Assembly: GCF_017873715.1 (NCBI RefSeq)
Contig: NZ_JAGGKM010000003.1
Coordinates: forward strand, 558,001-622,000
Reading direction: 5' to 3'
Length of the DNA stretch: 64,000 bases
From: Cytobacillus luteolus
GTDB taxonomy: Bacteria > Bacillota > Bacilli > Bacillales > Bacillaceae_L
Positions 1 through 8,219 of the stretch are shown in pieces (the first letter of the stretch is position 1; each line of letters opens with the position of its first letter). Below the pieces are notes generated by a model that saw only the letters and a program-made list of their open reading frames with translations, ran no database searches and was not told the origin of the DNA. A program made the translations under genes and the position numbers.

Positions 1-318
1 CAAAACCATCGCAGCTTTTATGAATGGATTGGGCAAGTAAACACTTTTGAGTTAGAAGTACCTTGCTTTAGTTCAGGAACAAAGGAACTTAGAAAAGGAA
101 GAAATCAGCTATTTTTAACGACTGACGGTCTTATAGAATGTCCTAACACAAATTATAATAATCCAATTGAACTATTCAAACCATTTGAACGTTTTACAAA
201 TGATGAGAGTGTAAGAAAGCTATTAAAGGAAATAAAGCAAAATAATGTCCGTGATAGCACAACAATAGTATCATGGTTTGTTGATATTGAATTGGAAGGG
301 AGTCGACCGAGTAATTGA
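1..318 (+). CDS. PP2C-type protein phosphatase, C-terminal fragment
   Basis: The reading frame is open from base 1 and stops at TGA 316-318, giving the last 105 residues of a protein whose start lies outside the window. Residues about 40-46 read FLTTDGLIE, the TDG metal-binding motif of PP2C phosphatases, and RDSTTIVSW near the end matches the closing D-x-T-T strand of that fold. The inferred role is Mn/Mg-dependent dephosphorylation of Ser/Thr phosphoproteins. The N-terminal metal ligands cannot be seen, so a SpoIIE-like subtype is not excluded. Confidence 0.6.
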   Translation, partial: QNHRSFYEWIGQVNTFELEVPCFSSGTKELRKGRNQLFLTTDGLIECPNTNYNNPIELFKPFERFTNDESVRKLLKEIKQNNVRDSTTIVSWFVDIELEGSRPSN

Positions 319-418
319 GTAAATTAAAAGGTAATCAATCTCTATTGGAGAATAACACATTTACATACTTCACTCGGAAGTAAGCTTCATTTTAAAAGAT
401 TTTGATAGGAGAAAAACA

Positions 419-922
419 ATGATTAGAATTGCCATAATTGGATCGGGTGGCTCAGGGAAATCAACATTAGCACGAAAGATGGGAGATAAGTTAAACCTCG
501 AAGTTTGGCATTTAGATCGGTTATTATGGAAGCCAAACTGGCAGTTAACAACTAGAGAAGAACAAAGGGAGATACAAAATGAACTAATTGCTAAAGACAA
601 ATGGATTATCGATGGCAATTATACTAGAACCCTAGATATTAGATTAAATGCAGCAGATACTATTCTTTTTTTAGATATTTCAAAGGTTATTTGTGTTACT
701 CGTGTAGTAAAGAGAATGATTAAATTCAGAAATAGCACTCGGCCTGATATGAATGAAGGATGTAACGAAAAGATTGACTTGAGGTTTATAAAATGGGTTT
801 GGAAGTTTCCTAAGACTCAAAGACCCTATATTCTTACAAAGCTAGAACAGCTATCTACCAATAAAGAGATCATTGTATTGAAGAGTCCAAAGGAAATACA
901 GCGATTCTTAGATAACTTATAA
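419..922 (+). CDS. P-loop adenylate-kinase-like protein (FlaR/topology modulation type)
   Basis: A 167-residue cytoplasmic NTPase with a Walker A motif GSGGSGKST at residues 8-16. It then has the HLDRLLWKPNW and WIIDGNYTRT blocks typical of the small kinases annotated as DNA topology modulation protein FlaR. In this family the fold is adenylate-kinase-like and the substrate is unknown, so the topology name should be taken lightly. ATG 419 follows AGGAG at 407-411. It opens a run of unrelated accessory enzymes on the same strand. Confidence 0.75.
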   Translation: MIRIAIIGSGGSGKSTLARKMGDKLNLEVWHLDRLLWKPNWQLTTREEQREIQNELIAKDKWIIDGNYTRTLDIRLNAADTILFLDISKVICVTRVVKRMIKFRNSTRPDMNEGCNEKIDLRFIKWVWKFPKTQRPYILTKLEQLSTNKEIIVLKSPKEIQRFLDNL

Positions 923-994
923 AGTTATTGATCAATGTAAATCAATAACAAAAGTACAATCTTCATTGTTTTAATTACATCGGGGGTGATTTGA

Positions 995-1792
995 ATAGAA
1001 AACCTAGACAAAAAGGAAGAAACCTTAGCAGGAGGGAATGTTTCAAACGTTATCCGTTTGGGAGATACTGTCCGAAGAGAATTAAAGCAAGACAGCAACA
1101 AAATACACAAGCTGCTGAAGCATCTGGAAAATAAGGGATTTTGGTATGCACCGAAGTTTTTAGGAATTGATGACAAAAATAGAGAAATATTATCTTTTAT
1201 TCAAGGGGAGGCCGGCAATTATCCTTTAAAAGAGTACATGTGGTCTGATGAAGTTCTAAAAGAAATTGCAAAGATACTCCGGCAATACCATGATGCTGTG
1301 CGTGACTTTCCATTATCAGATGAATGGAAACCAATAGACAATACTCCCAACAAAATAGAGGTTGTGTGTCACAATGATTTTGCCATCTATAATCTTATTT
1401 TTAACCATGAAAAACCAGTAGGTATTATAGACTTTGATGTTGCTGCTCCGGGTCCTAGATTATGGGATATAGCTTATACCCTGTACACTTGTATTCCTTT
1501 AAGTAGACTTTATCATACTGAAACCGGTAAAGCAGTTTACTATAATAGTACACTTGATGCTGAGCGTATAAAACGTAGAATTGAACTATTCTTTGAAACG
1601 TACGGTGTTAAGGGAATGGAAGACGATTATTTGGAGATGGTATTGCTACGGTTAGAAGGGTTATGTAAATATATGAAAAGAAAAGCGGGTGAAGGTGACA
1701 AGGCTTTTCAAAAAATGATAGATGAAGGACACCTGGACCATTACCAACTAGATATTGAATTCATCCGGCAACATGGAGAAGAGTGGATCTAA
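995..1792 (+). CDS. Aminoglycoside phosphotransferase family protein, abnormal N-terminus
   Basis: The protein belongs to the aminoglycoside/choline phosphotransferase kinase-like fold. The catalytic loop CHNDFAIYNL carries the HxD and N residues, and IIDFDVAAPGPRLWDIA carries the metal-binding D. The conserved upstream part GGNVSNVIRLGDTVRRE lies in frame before the first ordinary start, TTG 1058, which has no ribosome site. The frame is open back to 995, just after TGA 992-994. A purine-rich GGGGGTG at 982-988 would place the start at ATA 995, a non-standard codon, or a one-base change has separated the original start (TTG 991 is out of frame). The substrate is unknown. Report it as 1058-1792 if only standard starts are accepted. 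Confidence 0.7.
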   Translation: MENLDKKEETLAGGNVSNVIRLGDTVRRELKQDSNKIHKLLKHLENKGFWYAPKFLGIDDKNREILSFIQGEAGNYPLKEYMWSDEVLKEIAKILRQYHDAVRDFPLSDEWKPIDNTPNKIEVVCHNDFAIYNLIFNHEKPVGIIDFDVAAPGPRLWDIAYTLYTCIPLSRLYHTETGKAVYYNSTLDAERIKRRIELFFETYGVKGMEDDYLEMVLLRLEGLCKYMKRKAGEGDKAFQKMIDEGHLDHYQLDIEFIRQHGEEWI

Positions 1793-1889
1793 GACACGGA
1801 TTTTACATAAAGAAGGATCGTCTTTTCACTACTTAGAAGGTTAGGGTAATAGAAATTTACAATTATCTAAATTTGTTTTCTGGTTAATA

Positions 1890-1940
1890 TTGACAACATT
1901 TTTAGATATGTATACATTATATATAACCACATAGTTATAT
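1890..1940 (+). promoter_or_regulatory. Promoter and palindromic operator of the ArsR-type gene
   Basis: TTGACA at 1890-1895 is followed 17 nt later by TACATT at 1913-1918. Directly downstream, ATATAAC (1921-1927) and GTTATAT (1934-1940) form a perfect 7-bp inverted repeat with a 6-nt spacer, ending just before the ribosome site of the ArsR gene. This is where an ArsR dimer would bind to repress its own operon. Regulation is inferred from the layout. Confidence 0.5.
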
Positions 1941-1957
1941 GAAGAAGTGAGGGAAGA

Positions 1958-2287
1958 ATGATGCCAGATGTTTATCGTGCTTTAGGTGATTCAACACGAC
2001 GACGTATTCTAAGCATTCTTAAACAAGGAAATAAAACCCAAAAGGAGATAGTGGAATCATTTGAAATCTCTCAACCAGCCATTAAGAAGCATTTGGATAT
2101 TTTAATGGAGGAGGGAATTATATCGGAAAGCGTGAAAGGAAAATATCGAATTTATTCATTAAATCTGAACTCCCTTCAAAATGCCTACAATGAAATGCTT
2201 CATTACATCGGAGATCTACTTGATGATCAACTCGTCAGTCTTAAAAATTATGTTGAAAAAGGAGGTTTTAAAGATGAACAAGATTAA
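1958..2287 (+). CDS. ArsR-family winged-helix regulator
   Basis: A 109-residue DNA-binding protein. ALGDSTRRRILSIL, then TQKEIVESFEISQPAIKKHLDIL (helix-turn-helix about residues 28-50), then a wing at VKGKYRIYSLN. No metal-binding Cys pair is visible, so it belongs to the metal-independent type usually paired with an SRPBCC protein, as here. It overlaps the next gene by 14 nt, indicating translational coupling. A palindrome just upstream (1921-1940) is a likely autoregulatory operator. Confidence 0.88.
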   Translation: MMPDVYRALGDSTRRRILSILKQGNKTQKEIVESFEISQPAIKKHLDILMEEGIISESVKGKYRIYSLNLNSLQNAYNEMLHYIGDLLDDQLVSLKNYVEKGGFKDEQD

Positions 2288-2960
2288 AAGAGAAATTGTA
2301 GTTAATGCTCCTTTGACGCAAGTTTGGGATGCGTTAACCAAGTCAGAGCATTTAAACCGATGGTATACCAAAAGTGCTGAAATAGATTTTCGAGTAGGTG
2401 GAAGAGGTTATTTGAATCATGGCTGGGGGGCAACCTCTGAGGGTGTTTATACAGAAATTGATGAAATGAAACGCTTTGTACTTCAGAGTTCTGATGGGGA
2501 TTTTACTACCATTACTTCCTTAGAAAAGGTCGAGACTGGTACGCTAGTTAGTATTGAATATCACGCTTCCTTTATTGGTGAAATGAGTCAGGATACGAAG
2601 GAAAATATGTTATTTGGTACTGGTCAATTTTTAGAAAATCTGAAGAGTGTTTTTGAAAGTGGTACTGATATTCGCTCTACGTTGTGGAAAGCATGGATTG
2701 GTATTACACATACATCTGACGAGAGTGGAAGGGGCACAAGGGTTATAAAGGTAAAGGAAGGTACCGTTGCACAAGAGGCTGGCATTAGACCTGGAGATAT
2801 TATTGTTGAAATAGATGGAGAAGAAATTGTAGGTTATGAATCGTTTGAAAGAATATTGAATAAGAAAACTGTTAACTGTCATGTTACCTTCACCATTGTA
2901 AGAAATAGTGAAAAAATGAATTTGAACTGTATTGTAGATGCCTATCCAGTACCCTATTAA
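2274..2960 (+). CDS. SRPBCC (AHSA1-like) protein with C-terminal PDZ domain
   Basis: ATG 2274 follows GGAGG at 2261-2265. Residues 1 to about 140 form an SRPBCC/AHSA1-like domain (KREIVVNAPLTQVWDALT, then the HLNRWYTKSAEIDF block). Residues about 143-222 are a PDZ domain: WIGITH, then VIKVKEGTVAQEAGIRPGD and IIVEIDGEEI, the carboxylate-loop and GDxI pattern of HtrA-type PDZ domains. No protease domain or signal peptide is present, so this is a cytoplasmic ligand-binding domain joined to a peptide-binding one. It is co-transcribed with the overlapping ArsR regulator. The ligand is unknown and the domain pairing is unusual. Confidence 0.8.
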   Translation: MNKIKREIVVNAPLTQVWDALTKSEHLNRWYTKSAEIDFRVGGRGYLNHGWGATSEGVYTEIDEMKRFVLQSSDGDFTTITSLEKVETGTLVSIEYHASFIGEMSQDTKENMLFGTGQFLENLKSVFESGTDIRSTLWKAWIGITHTSDESGRGTRVIKVKEGTVAQEAGIRPGDIIVEIDGEEIVGYESFERILNKKTVNCHVTFTIVRNSEKMNLNCIVDAYPVPY

Positions 2961-3097
2961 TATACCTTAATCAATTAGTATAGTAGCCCTTTCATCTCCT
3001 ATGGAAATACTTATCTATAAGAAAGGCATCATATAGGAATATGTTAATTAATACATATAGTAGAATTTTAGATTATAGGGAAGAGGAGTGGTTTCGT

Positions 3098-3859
3098 GTG
3101 ATAGATACTCAATTAATAGAAGTAGATTCTAAAACACTTGAAGGAATAGGGAGCTACTGCCTAAGAAGTAAGAAAAATTCGCTTGGTTATATAAACAAAA
3201 ATAAGTGGCTTAACGAAAGGTTCGAAGAAGGGTTAAAGTATATTCAACTATTTGAAAATAAAAAACAAGTAGGATTCATTGAATACAGTGACGCTGCTTT
3301 TTCTTCCAGAGTAGTTCACGCCGATGATTATTTGGTTATTCATTGTTTATGGGTTAGCGAGACTGGTAAAGGGTACGGTACAAAACTTATAAATAAATGT
3401 CTTATCGATGCAAGGGAAAATTCTAAAAAAGGTGTTGTTGTTGTAACAAACCCTGAAACCTCTTGGACACCAAGTAAGGATATTTTTGTGAAGAATGGTT
3501 TTAAGTTAATAGATGAAGCACCCTATAATTTTAGTCTGCTTGTTTATCAGTTTGAAGATAGCACTTCACTACCTTTCTTTCCTTCCAATTGGGATGAAAG
3601 AGTTAATAGGTTCGATGAACTTACTATTTTACGGTCATTTCAATGTCCTTATGTAGAAGTGGCGACAGAAAATATTATTGAAGGTGCAAGCAGATTAGGC
3701 ATTCAAGCCAACATAATCGACTTGAAAAACAGAGAGGAGTTAATGGAGTTATCCCCAACACCTTATGGAATTTATTCAGTTATTTTTAAGGGGAAACTTA
3801 TTTCTTTTCATAGGTTAACTGTACATTCGGTCATAAAACGTCTAAAGGAGATTATGTAA
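3098..3859 (+). CDS. GNAT acetyltransferase with YoaP-like C-terminal domain
   Basis: The first half carries a GNAT core: CLWVSETGKGYGTKLINKC is the acetyl-CoA pyrophosphate loop. The second half (from about WDERVNRFDELTILRSFQCPY) matches the YoaP-like domain seen after GNAT domains in B. subtilis YoaP. GTG 3098 follows GGGAAGAGGAG at 3078-3088; an ATG at 3041 is in frame but has no good ribosome site. The length, 253 residues, matches YoaP. The substrate is unknown. Confidence 0.75.
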   Translation: MIDTQLIEVDSKTLEGIGSYCLRSKKNSLGYINKNKWLNERFEEGLKYIQLFENKKQVGFIEYSDAAFSSRVVHADDYLVIHCLWVSETGKGYGTKLINKCLIDARENSKKGVVVVTNPETSWTPSKDIFVKNGFKLIDEAPYNFSLLVYQFEDSTSLPFFPSNWDERVNRFDELTILRSFQCPYVEVATENIIEGASRLGIQANIIDLKNREELMELSPTPYGIYSVIFKGKLISFHRLTVHSVIKRLKEIM

Positions 3860-3902
3860 TTAGTGAAAAAATATAAAGAAGTGGGATGAGAGGATGTAAT
3901 TT

Positions 3903-4463
3903 ATGAAATTTGTTCTTATATTTGGCCCCCAGGCAGTAGGGAAGATGACTGTTGGACAGGAATTAGCTAGATTAACAGATTTTAAGCTTTTTCATAATCA
4001 TATGACAATTGACTTGGTAAGCCACTTTTTTGATTACGGTACAAAAGAAGGAAAGCGATTAGTTGGTTTGTTTCGACAGGAAATATTCGAAGAAGTATCA
4101 AAGAGTAATTTGAATGGATTGATCTTTACTTATGTATGGGCATTTAATATGCAATCTGATTGGGATTATGTTAAACAAGTCTCCCAGCTATTTGAGTCTA
4201 GAGGAGGTACTGTTTACTATGTCGAACTTGAGGCAGATATTGAAGAAAGACTTGAGAGAAATAGAAGTGCTAATAGACTGGAACACAAACCCTCTAAAAG
4301 GGATATTGAATGGTCAGATCGTGATTTGAAAAGTTCAATGGAGAAATACAGATTGAATTCTTTAGAAGGCGAAATTGAATACTCAAACTACATAAAGATA
4401 AATAATACAAATTTAAGCGCATCTGAAGTTGCGAGAGTTATTAAAGATAGATTTCAATTTTAA
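3903..4463 (+). CDS. P-loop kinase-like NTPase, shikimate-kinase-like
   Basis: A 186-residue protein starting MKFVLIFGPQAVGKMT, a Walker A loop of the small-molecule kinase type. LFHNHMTIDLVSHFF follows and the lid-like segment VELEADIEERLERNR lies in the second half. It resembles AAA/shikimate-kinase-like proteins scattered in Bacillus accessory regions. The substrate cannot be read from the sequence. Confidence 0.65.
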   Translation: MKFVLIFGPQAVGKMTVGQELARLTDFKLFHNHMTIDLVSHFFDYGTKEGKRLVGLFRQEIFEEVSKSNLNGLIFTYVWAFNMQSDWDYVKQVSQLFESRGGTVYYVELEADIEERLERNRSANRLEHKPSKRDIEWSDRDLKSSMEKYRLNSLEGEIEYSNYIKINNTNLSASEVARVIKDRFQF

Positions 4464-4523
4464 AAATATAAATGGTTTTACAACTCGCTTTGGTCTATAA
4501 GAACGGGGAAATGGGGAAGCAAC

Positions 4524-4829
4524 ATGTTTGTTAAAGTATATACATACCATATTCAACATGACAAAGTGGCCGAATATTTAGCTATTCAAGAAAAAGCATT
4601 CAAAATTTACAATAGATATTTAGATTTTCAAACTATTTATCTACAAAGCAAGGAAGATAATACTAAATGGATGGAAATCACAAAGTATAAAGATGAGGAA
4701 GAGTATAAAAAATGTATTGACTTGATTAACAAATCTGAAGAAATACAAGAACTATTCAATGCATTTCAATCATTACTAGTAAGCCAGATGAAAATAAGTG
4801 AAGAGGATTTTATTGAAAGAAAAATATAA
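4524..4829 (+). CDS. Small protein, possible antibiotic-biosynthesis-monooxygenase-like fold
   Basis: 101 residues beginning MFVKVYTYHIQHDKVAEYL. An opening strand, a helix starting with a K-x3-Y motif and a later WMEITKYKDEEEYKKC strand-helix are the pattern of ABM/dimeric ferredoxin-like proteins. GGGGAAG at 4513-4519 is the ribosome site. No catalytic residues are evident; the fold is inferred and the function is unknown. Confidence 0.55.
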   Translation: MFVKVYTYHIQHDKVAEYLAIQEKAFKIYNRYLDFQTIYLQSKEDNTKWMEITKYKDEEEYKKCIDLINKSEEIQELFNAFQSLLVSQMKISEEDFIERKI

Positions 4830-4855
4830 TTAACTAAATAGAAGGATGAAGTAAA

Positions 4856-5326
4856 ATGAACGAATCAATGAAATACACGATTAAACAACTTAATCAACTT
4901 AAGTTAGTAGGATTTCGAGTTTTGTGTGCTGGTGATCAATACATAGTTGAAATACCAAAAGCATCAAAGTGTTTGCAAGAGAGTATAAGTGAAATTAAAC
5001 AGGTGGTCAACCCGTTAATACAATATGGTGCATTTGTCGTTGAGCCTGAAACTCATGAAGAGAATGGTTATTGGGTTTGTGTTGAAGTTCAAGAGTATGA
5101 TGAGATTCCTTCTAACATGGTAACACTAACAATCCCATCTCAAAGATATGCTGTAACAAGACATATTGGGGCTAATTATCAAATAATGGACTCATATAGT
5201 CAGTTACATGAATGGATTAATGAAAACAACTATTCAAGATTAAAAGAAAAATGGCATTTAGAAAAGTTTTATAGTTGGACTAATACTGAGAAGGTTGAAG
5301 TGGAGCTATTTGATACGATTAAGTAG
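4856..5326 (+). CDS. GyrI-like effector-binding domain protein
   Basis: 156 residues with the GyrI-like/SOUL small-molecule-binding layout. KLVGFRVL is the first strand, YWVCVEVQEYDEIPSNMVTLTIPSQRYAVTRHIG the middle block, and YSRLKEKWHLEKFY the closing helix and strand. No DNA-binding domain is attached, so it is a stand-alone ligand-binding domain like those used in toxin sequestration or multidrug sensing. The role here is inferred. Confidence 0.65.
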   Translation: MNESMKYTIKQLNQLKLVGFRVLCAGDQYIVEIPKASKCLQESISEIKQVVNPLIQYGAFVVEPETHEENGYWVCVEVQEYDEIPSNMVTLTIPSQRYAVTRHIGANYQIMDSYSQLHEWINENNYSRLKEKWHLEKFYSWTNTEKVEVELFDTIK

Positions 5327-5452
5327 TAAAAGAAATGGTAACAACTTCAGTGGATTGGTTCTTAGTTTTTTTGTTCAAGAGAGAAACAAAATTGCATGTA
5401 AAAACGTTCGGAAATAATTACTAGATGTTTAAATATAAGTGAGGTAATATGA

Positions 5453-5857
5453 ATGGTCTTGTTAAAAGAAAGCATTAGTGAATTTACTATGATGCATGAT
5501 GAGTTTATCTCTGATTGGAACCTGGCGATGATTTCTGGAGATACAACTAAGCTAGAGCGAATGGCTGAGGATTATTATGTTGCTTTTTTTGATGGTGCAA
5601 AGGATAAACCTGTCTTTTATAACAAAGAAGATGCCTTAGCCGGTATGAAACAATCTGTTTTGCACTTCCAGGGGGCAAATAAGAGGTTTGAAAATAGAGT
5701 GATACGTCTAAAGGATAATGAAAATGCAGTGGTATTTTACGAGCAATTGATTGTAAAAAAAGAGGAAGTACTGGCTCGATTATTTACTATTGAATACTGG
5801 CAACTTTCGAATGAGAAGTGGATGATTATTAGAGAAACGGAAGAACGTATCAATTAG
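5453..5857 (+). CDS. NTF2-like (SnoaL/DUF4440-type) protein
   Basis: 134 residues. An N-terminal helix (MMHDEFISDWNLAMISGDTTKLERM) precedes YYVAFFDG and ends with a beta-sheet FTIEYWQLSNEKWMIIRETEE, the cone-shaped NTF2-like pattern. Family members include isomerases, hydrolases and polyketide cyclases, and this sequence does not say which. Followed by a terminator at 5895-5927. Confidence 0.6.
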   Translation: MVLLKESISEFTMMHDEFISDWNLAMISGDTTKLERMAEDYYVAFFDGAKDKPVFYNKEDALAGMKQSVLHFQGANKRFENRVIRLKDNENAVVFYEQLIVKKEEVLARLFTIEYWQLSNEKWMIIRETEERIN

Positions 5858-5894
5858 CTTTATTCCTAAAAGAAAAAGCAAATTGGTTAACAGG

Positions 5895-5933
5895 AGAAGC
5901 TAATCTTCATGATGGAGGATAGCTTCTTTTTGT
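5895..5933 (+). terminator. Intrinsic terminator after the NTF2-like gene
   Basis: AGAAGCTA (5895-5902) pairs with TAGCTTCT (5920-5927). An inner CTTCAT/ATGGAG stem extends the hairpin, and TTTT follows. Confidence 0.7.
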
Positions 5934-6022
5934 AGTAGTAACTATATCCTTCGGACTCAAGTGCAAGAAAATTTTAAGTACGTTTCCTATGCATAGGCAT
6001 ATGATATTGGGTAACTAAACCT

Positions 6023-6937
6023 GTGAAGGGATTGAACAAAGTGTATTTTGATTCAAAAACAACTTCTTATCCTTACTTTAATTCATCCGTGTATTATCCA
6101 ACCTCTATGCTTAGAAATCATCAAGAGTCATATGATTCGATACTTAATGGTATAAAGAGAGAGGCCTCAGCAATTGACTTGTATAGTCGCTTAGCAAATG
6201 AAGCACCTAATGAAAATCATAAAACTCACATTCTTCATGCATTAGAACGAAAAAGAGCTCATTTGTCACACTTTACGAATTTATATACTCAGCTTACTGG
6301 TGCTCAACCTAATTATCAAATTGATGTAGTTTCATTTCAAGGATACAGAGATGGTTTGCAAAAGGCGTATCAAACAGAGGTGGAAGGTTATCACGAATAT
6401 CATAGCAATTGTCTGCGAGCTCAACATCCTCACATTCAAAATGTATTTATGTGGGCATTAGCAGGTGAACAGGAAAATGCAGCCCGATTTAGTTCGTTAA
6501 ATGGGGATGTTTTAAATTCGTTAACTGACTTTGGATCCGAACCATTTGTCGTTAATATTGAGGAAGCTACCGTACAAAATGATAACTTTCGCACAGCTCT
6601 GTGGACAGGAAGTCACTTACAATTAACATTAATGAGTATTGATGTTGGTGAAGACATTGGCTTAGAAAACCATCCAAACCTTGATCAATTTCTACGTATT
6701 GAACAAGGTCAAGGACTAGTCAGGATGGGCGATAGCAAAGACAGATTAGACTTCGAAAGAGAAGTGTTTGATGATTTTGCAATAATTATCCCTGCTGGAA
6801 AATGGCACAACTTAATTAATACTGGTAATGAGCCAATTAAATTGTACTCAATCTATGCACCGCCTCAGCATCCATTTGGTACCGTTCATGAGACGAAGGA
6901 GATAGCGATGGCTGCAGAAGAAGAGCATAACCATTAA
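6023..6937 (+). CDS. Fusion of ferritin-like domain and cupin domain
   Basis: Residues about 35-160 form a four-helix ferritin/rubrerythrin-like domain: KREASAIDLYSRLA, ERKRAHLSHFTNLYTQLTG, TEVEGYHEYHSNC and AGEQENAARF supply Glu/His ligands. Residues about 185-285 form a single cupin barrel (ENHPNLDQFLRIEQGQG, later IIPAGKWHNLINTG). The protein may bind two kinds of metal site. The start is uncertain: GTG 6023 is the longest frame, but GTG 6041 is better spaced from GAAGGG at 6025-6030. The catalytic activity is unknown. Confidence 0.7.
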   Translation: MKGLNKVYFDSKTTSYPYFNSSVYYPTSMLRNHQESYDSILNGIKREASAIDLYSRLANEAPNENHKTHILHALERKRAHLSHFTNLYTQLTGAQPNYQIDVVSFQGYRDGLQKAYQTEVEGYHEYHSNCLRAQHPHIQNVFMWALAGEQENAARFSSLNGDVLNSLTDFGSEPFVVNIEEATVQNDNFRTALWTGSHLQLTLMSIDVGEDIGLENHPNLDQFLRIEQGQGLVRMGDSKDRLDFEREVFDDFAIIIPAGKWHNLINTGNEPIKLYSIYAPPQHPFGTVHETKEIAMAAEEEHNH

Positions 6938-7038
6938 CTCTAAAGGGTAAATGTGGTAATTCGTACACTATTTTCATCTAATTAAAAATAGAGCCAAGAA
7001 AATGCTATAAACAATTAACTAAATTGGAGGTATGGACG

Positions 7039-7482
7039 TTGTTCAAAAAAACAGTGCCAATTCTAATTTCCTTGTTACTCGCATTTTCTTGGCAATTACA
7101 TAGTCATGCAGACACATTGCCAACAAAAGATTCCACTGAATTACAGATGAAAGATATGTTCATGCTCTTACTGAGCCCCGCGATCGACAAGGAAGTTTCT
7201 GATTACTATTCGGATTTCTATGATACCACCCCCTTAGTTTACCCGTATCAAATAAATGTGGTGAATACTAAAAGAATAGGTGGGTTTCGGACTTTTCATT
7301 TTGAGATTACTATTGAAGTAACACCTGTAGTTGGTCCACATGTGTCTGTAGGAAAAGATAAATTAACCTTTGAAATATCACCGACCTTAGCTGGTCAAAT
7401 AAGACTTAAGGAATATAAGCACTTAGAGACACATGAGCTACCTCCAAATTGGCAGCATATTATTAAGAAAAAAGTTGATTGA
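7039..7482 (+). CDS. Secreted DUF3888 protein
   Basis: TTG 7039 lies 8 nt after GGAGG (7026-7030). The signal peptide is clear: LFKKTVPILISLLLAFSW followed by a polar region from about residue 25. The mature part, MKDMFMLLLSPAIDKEVSDYYSDFY then PLVYPYQINVV, matches DUF3888, a family of small exported Bacillus proteins of unknown function. Followed by a strong terminator. Confidence 0.75.
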   Translation: MFKKTVPILISLLLAFSWQLHSHADTLPTKDSTELQMKDMFMLLLSPAIDKEVSDYYSDFYDTTPLVYPYQINVVNTKRIGGFRTFHFEITIEVTPVVGPHVSVGKDKLTFEISPTLAGQIRLKEYKHLETHELPPNWQHIIKKKVD

Positions 7483-7499
7483 TATTATATCTTACTAAA

Positions 7500-7533
7500 G
7501 CAATTACTTTCTAAGAGGGTAATTGCTTTTTTT
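7500..7533 (+). terminator. Intrinsic terminator
   Basis: GCAATTAC (7500-7507) pairs with GTAATTGC (7519-7526) and is followed by seven T. It ends the DUF3888 gene transcript. Confidence 0.8.
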
Positions 7534-7620
7534 CTAACTCTTTTAACTTTTTTACATGTTAACAGAAGGAAATGGCCCTTTTATGTAGTAATATATACTA
7601 TTTAACAAGGGGGAGATGGA

Positions 7621-8076
7621 ATGTATCAGTATTTTAACGGATTAGTCATTAGGGAAGGGACTGAAGGCGTTCCGGCTGATTATGTAGAAGCACTTTTTGA
7701 AGATGCGGGTTGGGCCAGAAATACTCCGTCTTGGCAAAAGGAAAAGTTTTCTTTAATATTTGAAAACTCTACTTGGGCTTATACAGTTTGGGACCAAAAC
7801 AAAATGATTGGCATGGTACGCGTACTATCTGACAAAATAATGGCTGCAACCATAATGGATCTAGTTATTTTATCTGAATATCGTGGGAAGGGAATCGGGA
7901 AAAAACTTGTGGAGCTTTGTGTTCAAAAACTTCCTCATGGTGACTGGTTTGCTCATACTTCAGCTAACAATTTTAGTTTTTATGAAAAATGTGGTTTTGA
8001 AGTTAAGGATTTAGCTCAAAATGGGACTTGTGCTTATTATGGATACATCCAAGCTCGGAAAGATGGTCATAGGTGA
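7621..8076 (+). CDS. GNAT family N-acetyltransferase
   Basis: 151 residues. MDLVILSEYRGKGIGKKLVELC contains the R-G-x-G-I-G acetyl-CoA loop (about residues 88-97), and NNFSFYEKCGF is motif B. The fold is typical of small free-standing GNATs that acetylate an amine of a metabolite or protein; the substrate is unknown. ATG 7621 follows GGGGGAG. Confidence 0.85.
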   Translation: MYQYFNGLVIREGTEGVPADYVEALFEDAGWARNTPSWQKEKFSLIFENSTWAYTVWDQNKMIGMVRVLSDKIMAATIMDLVILSEYRGKGIGKKLVELCVQKLPHGDWFAHTSANNFSFYEKCGFEVKDLAQNGTCAYYGYIQARKDGHR

Positions 8077-8157
8077 TAAATAGTTAACGACAACTTAATT
8101 GTACCCTCCATTTAATTTGTAATATTAGTTAACTGAACTTTTTTCCTACCATAAACG

Positions 8158-8215
8158 TATAATCTATAACTAAAAAAATGGTTAAAAGTACATAACTAGA
8201 TTATTTGGAGGGTAC
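8158..8215 (+). promoter_or_regulatory. Putative promoter and ribosome-site palindrome arm before the hydrolase gene
   Basis: TATAAT at 8158-8163 is a candidate -10 element with only a weak -35. TGGAGGGTAC (8206-8215), which contains the ribosome site of the hydrolase, is an exact reverse complement of GTACCCTCCA at 8101-8110. If both arms are in one transcript, the site would be occluded. Confidence 0.35.
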
Positions 8216-8219
8216 ATAG

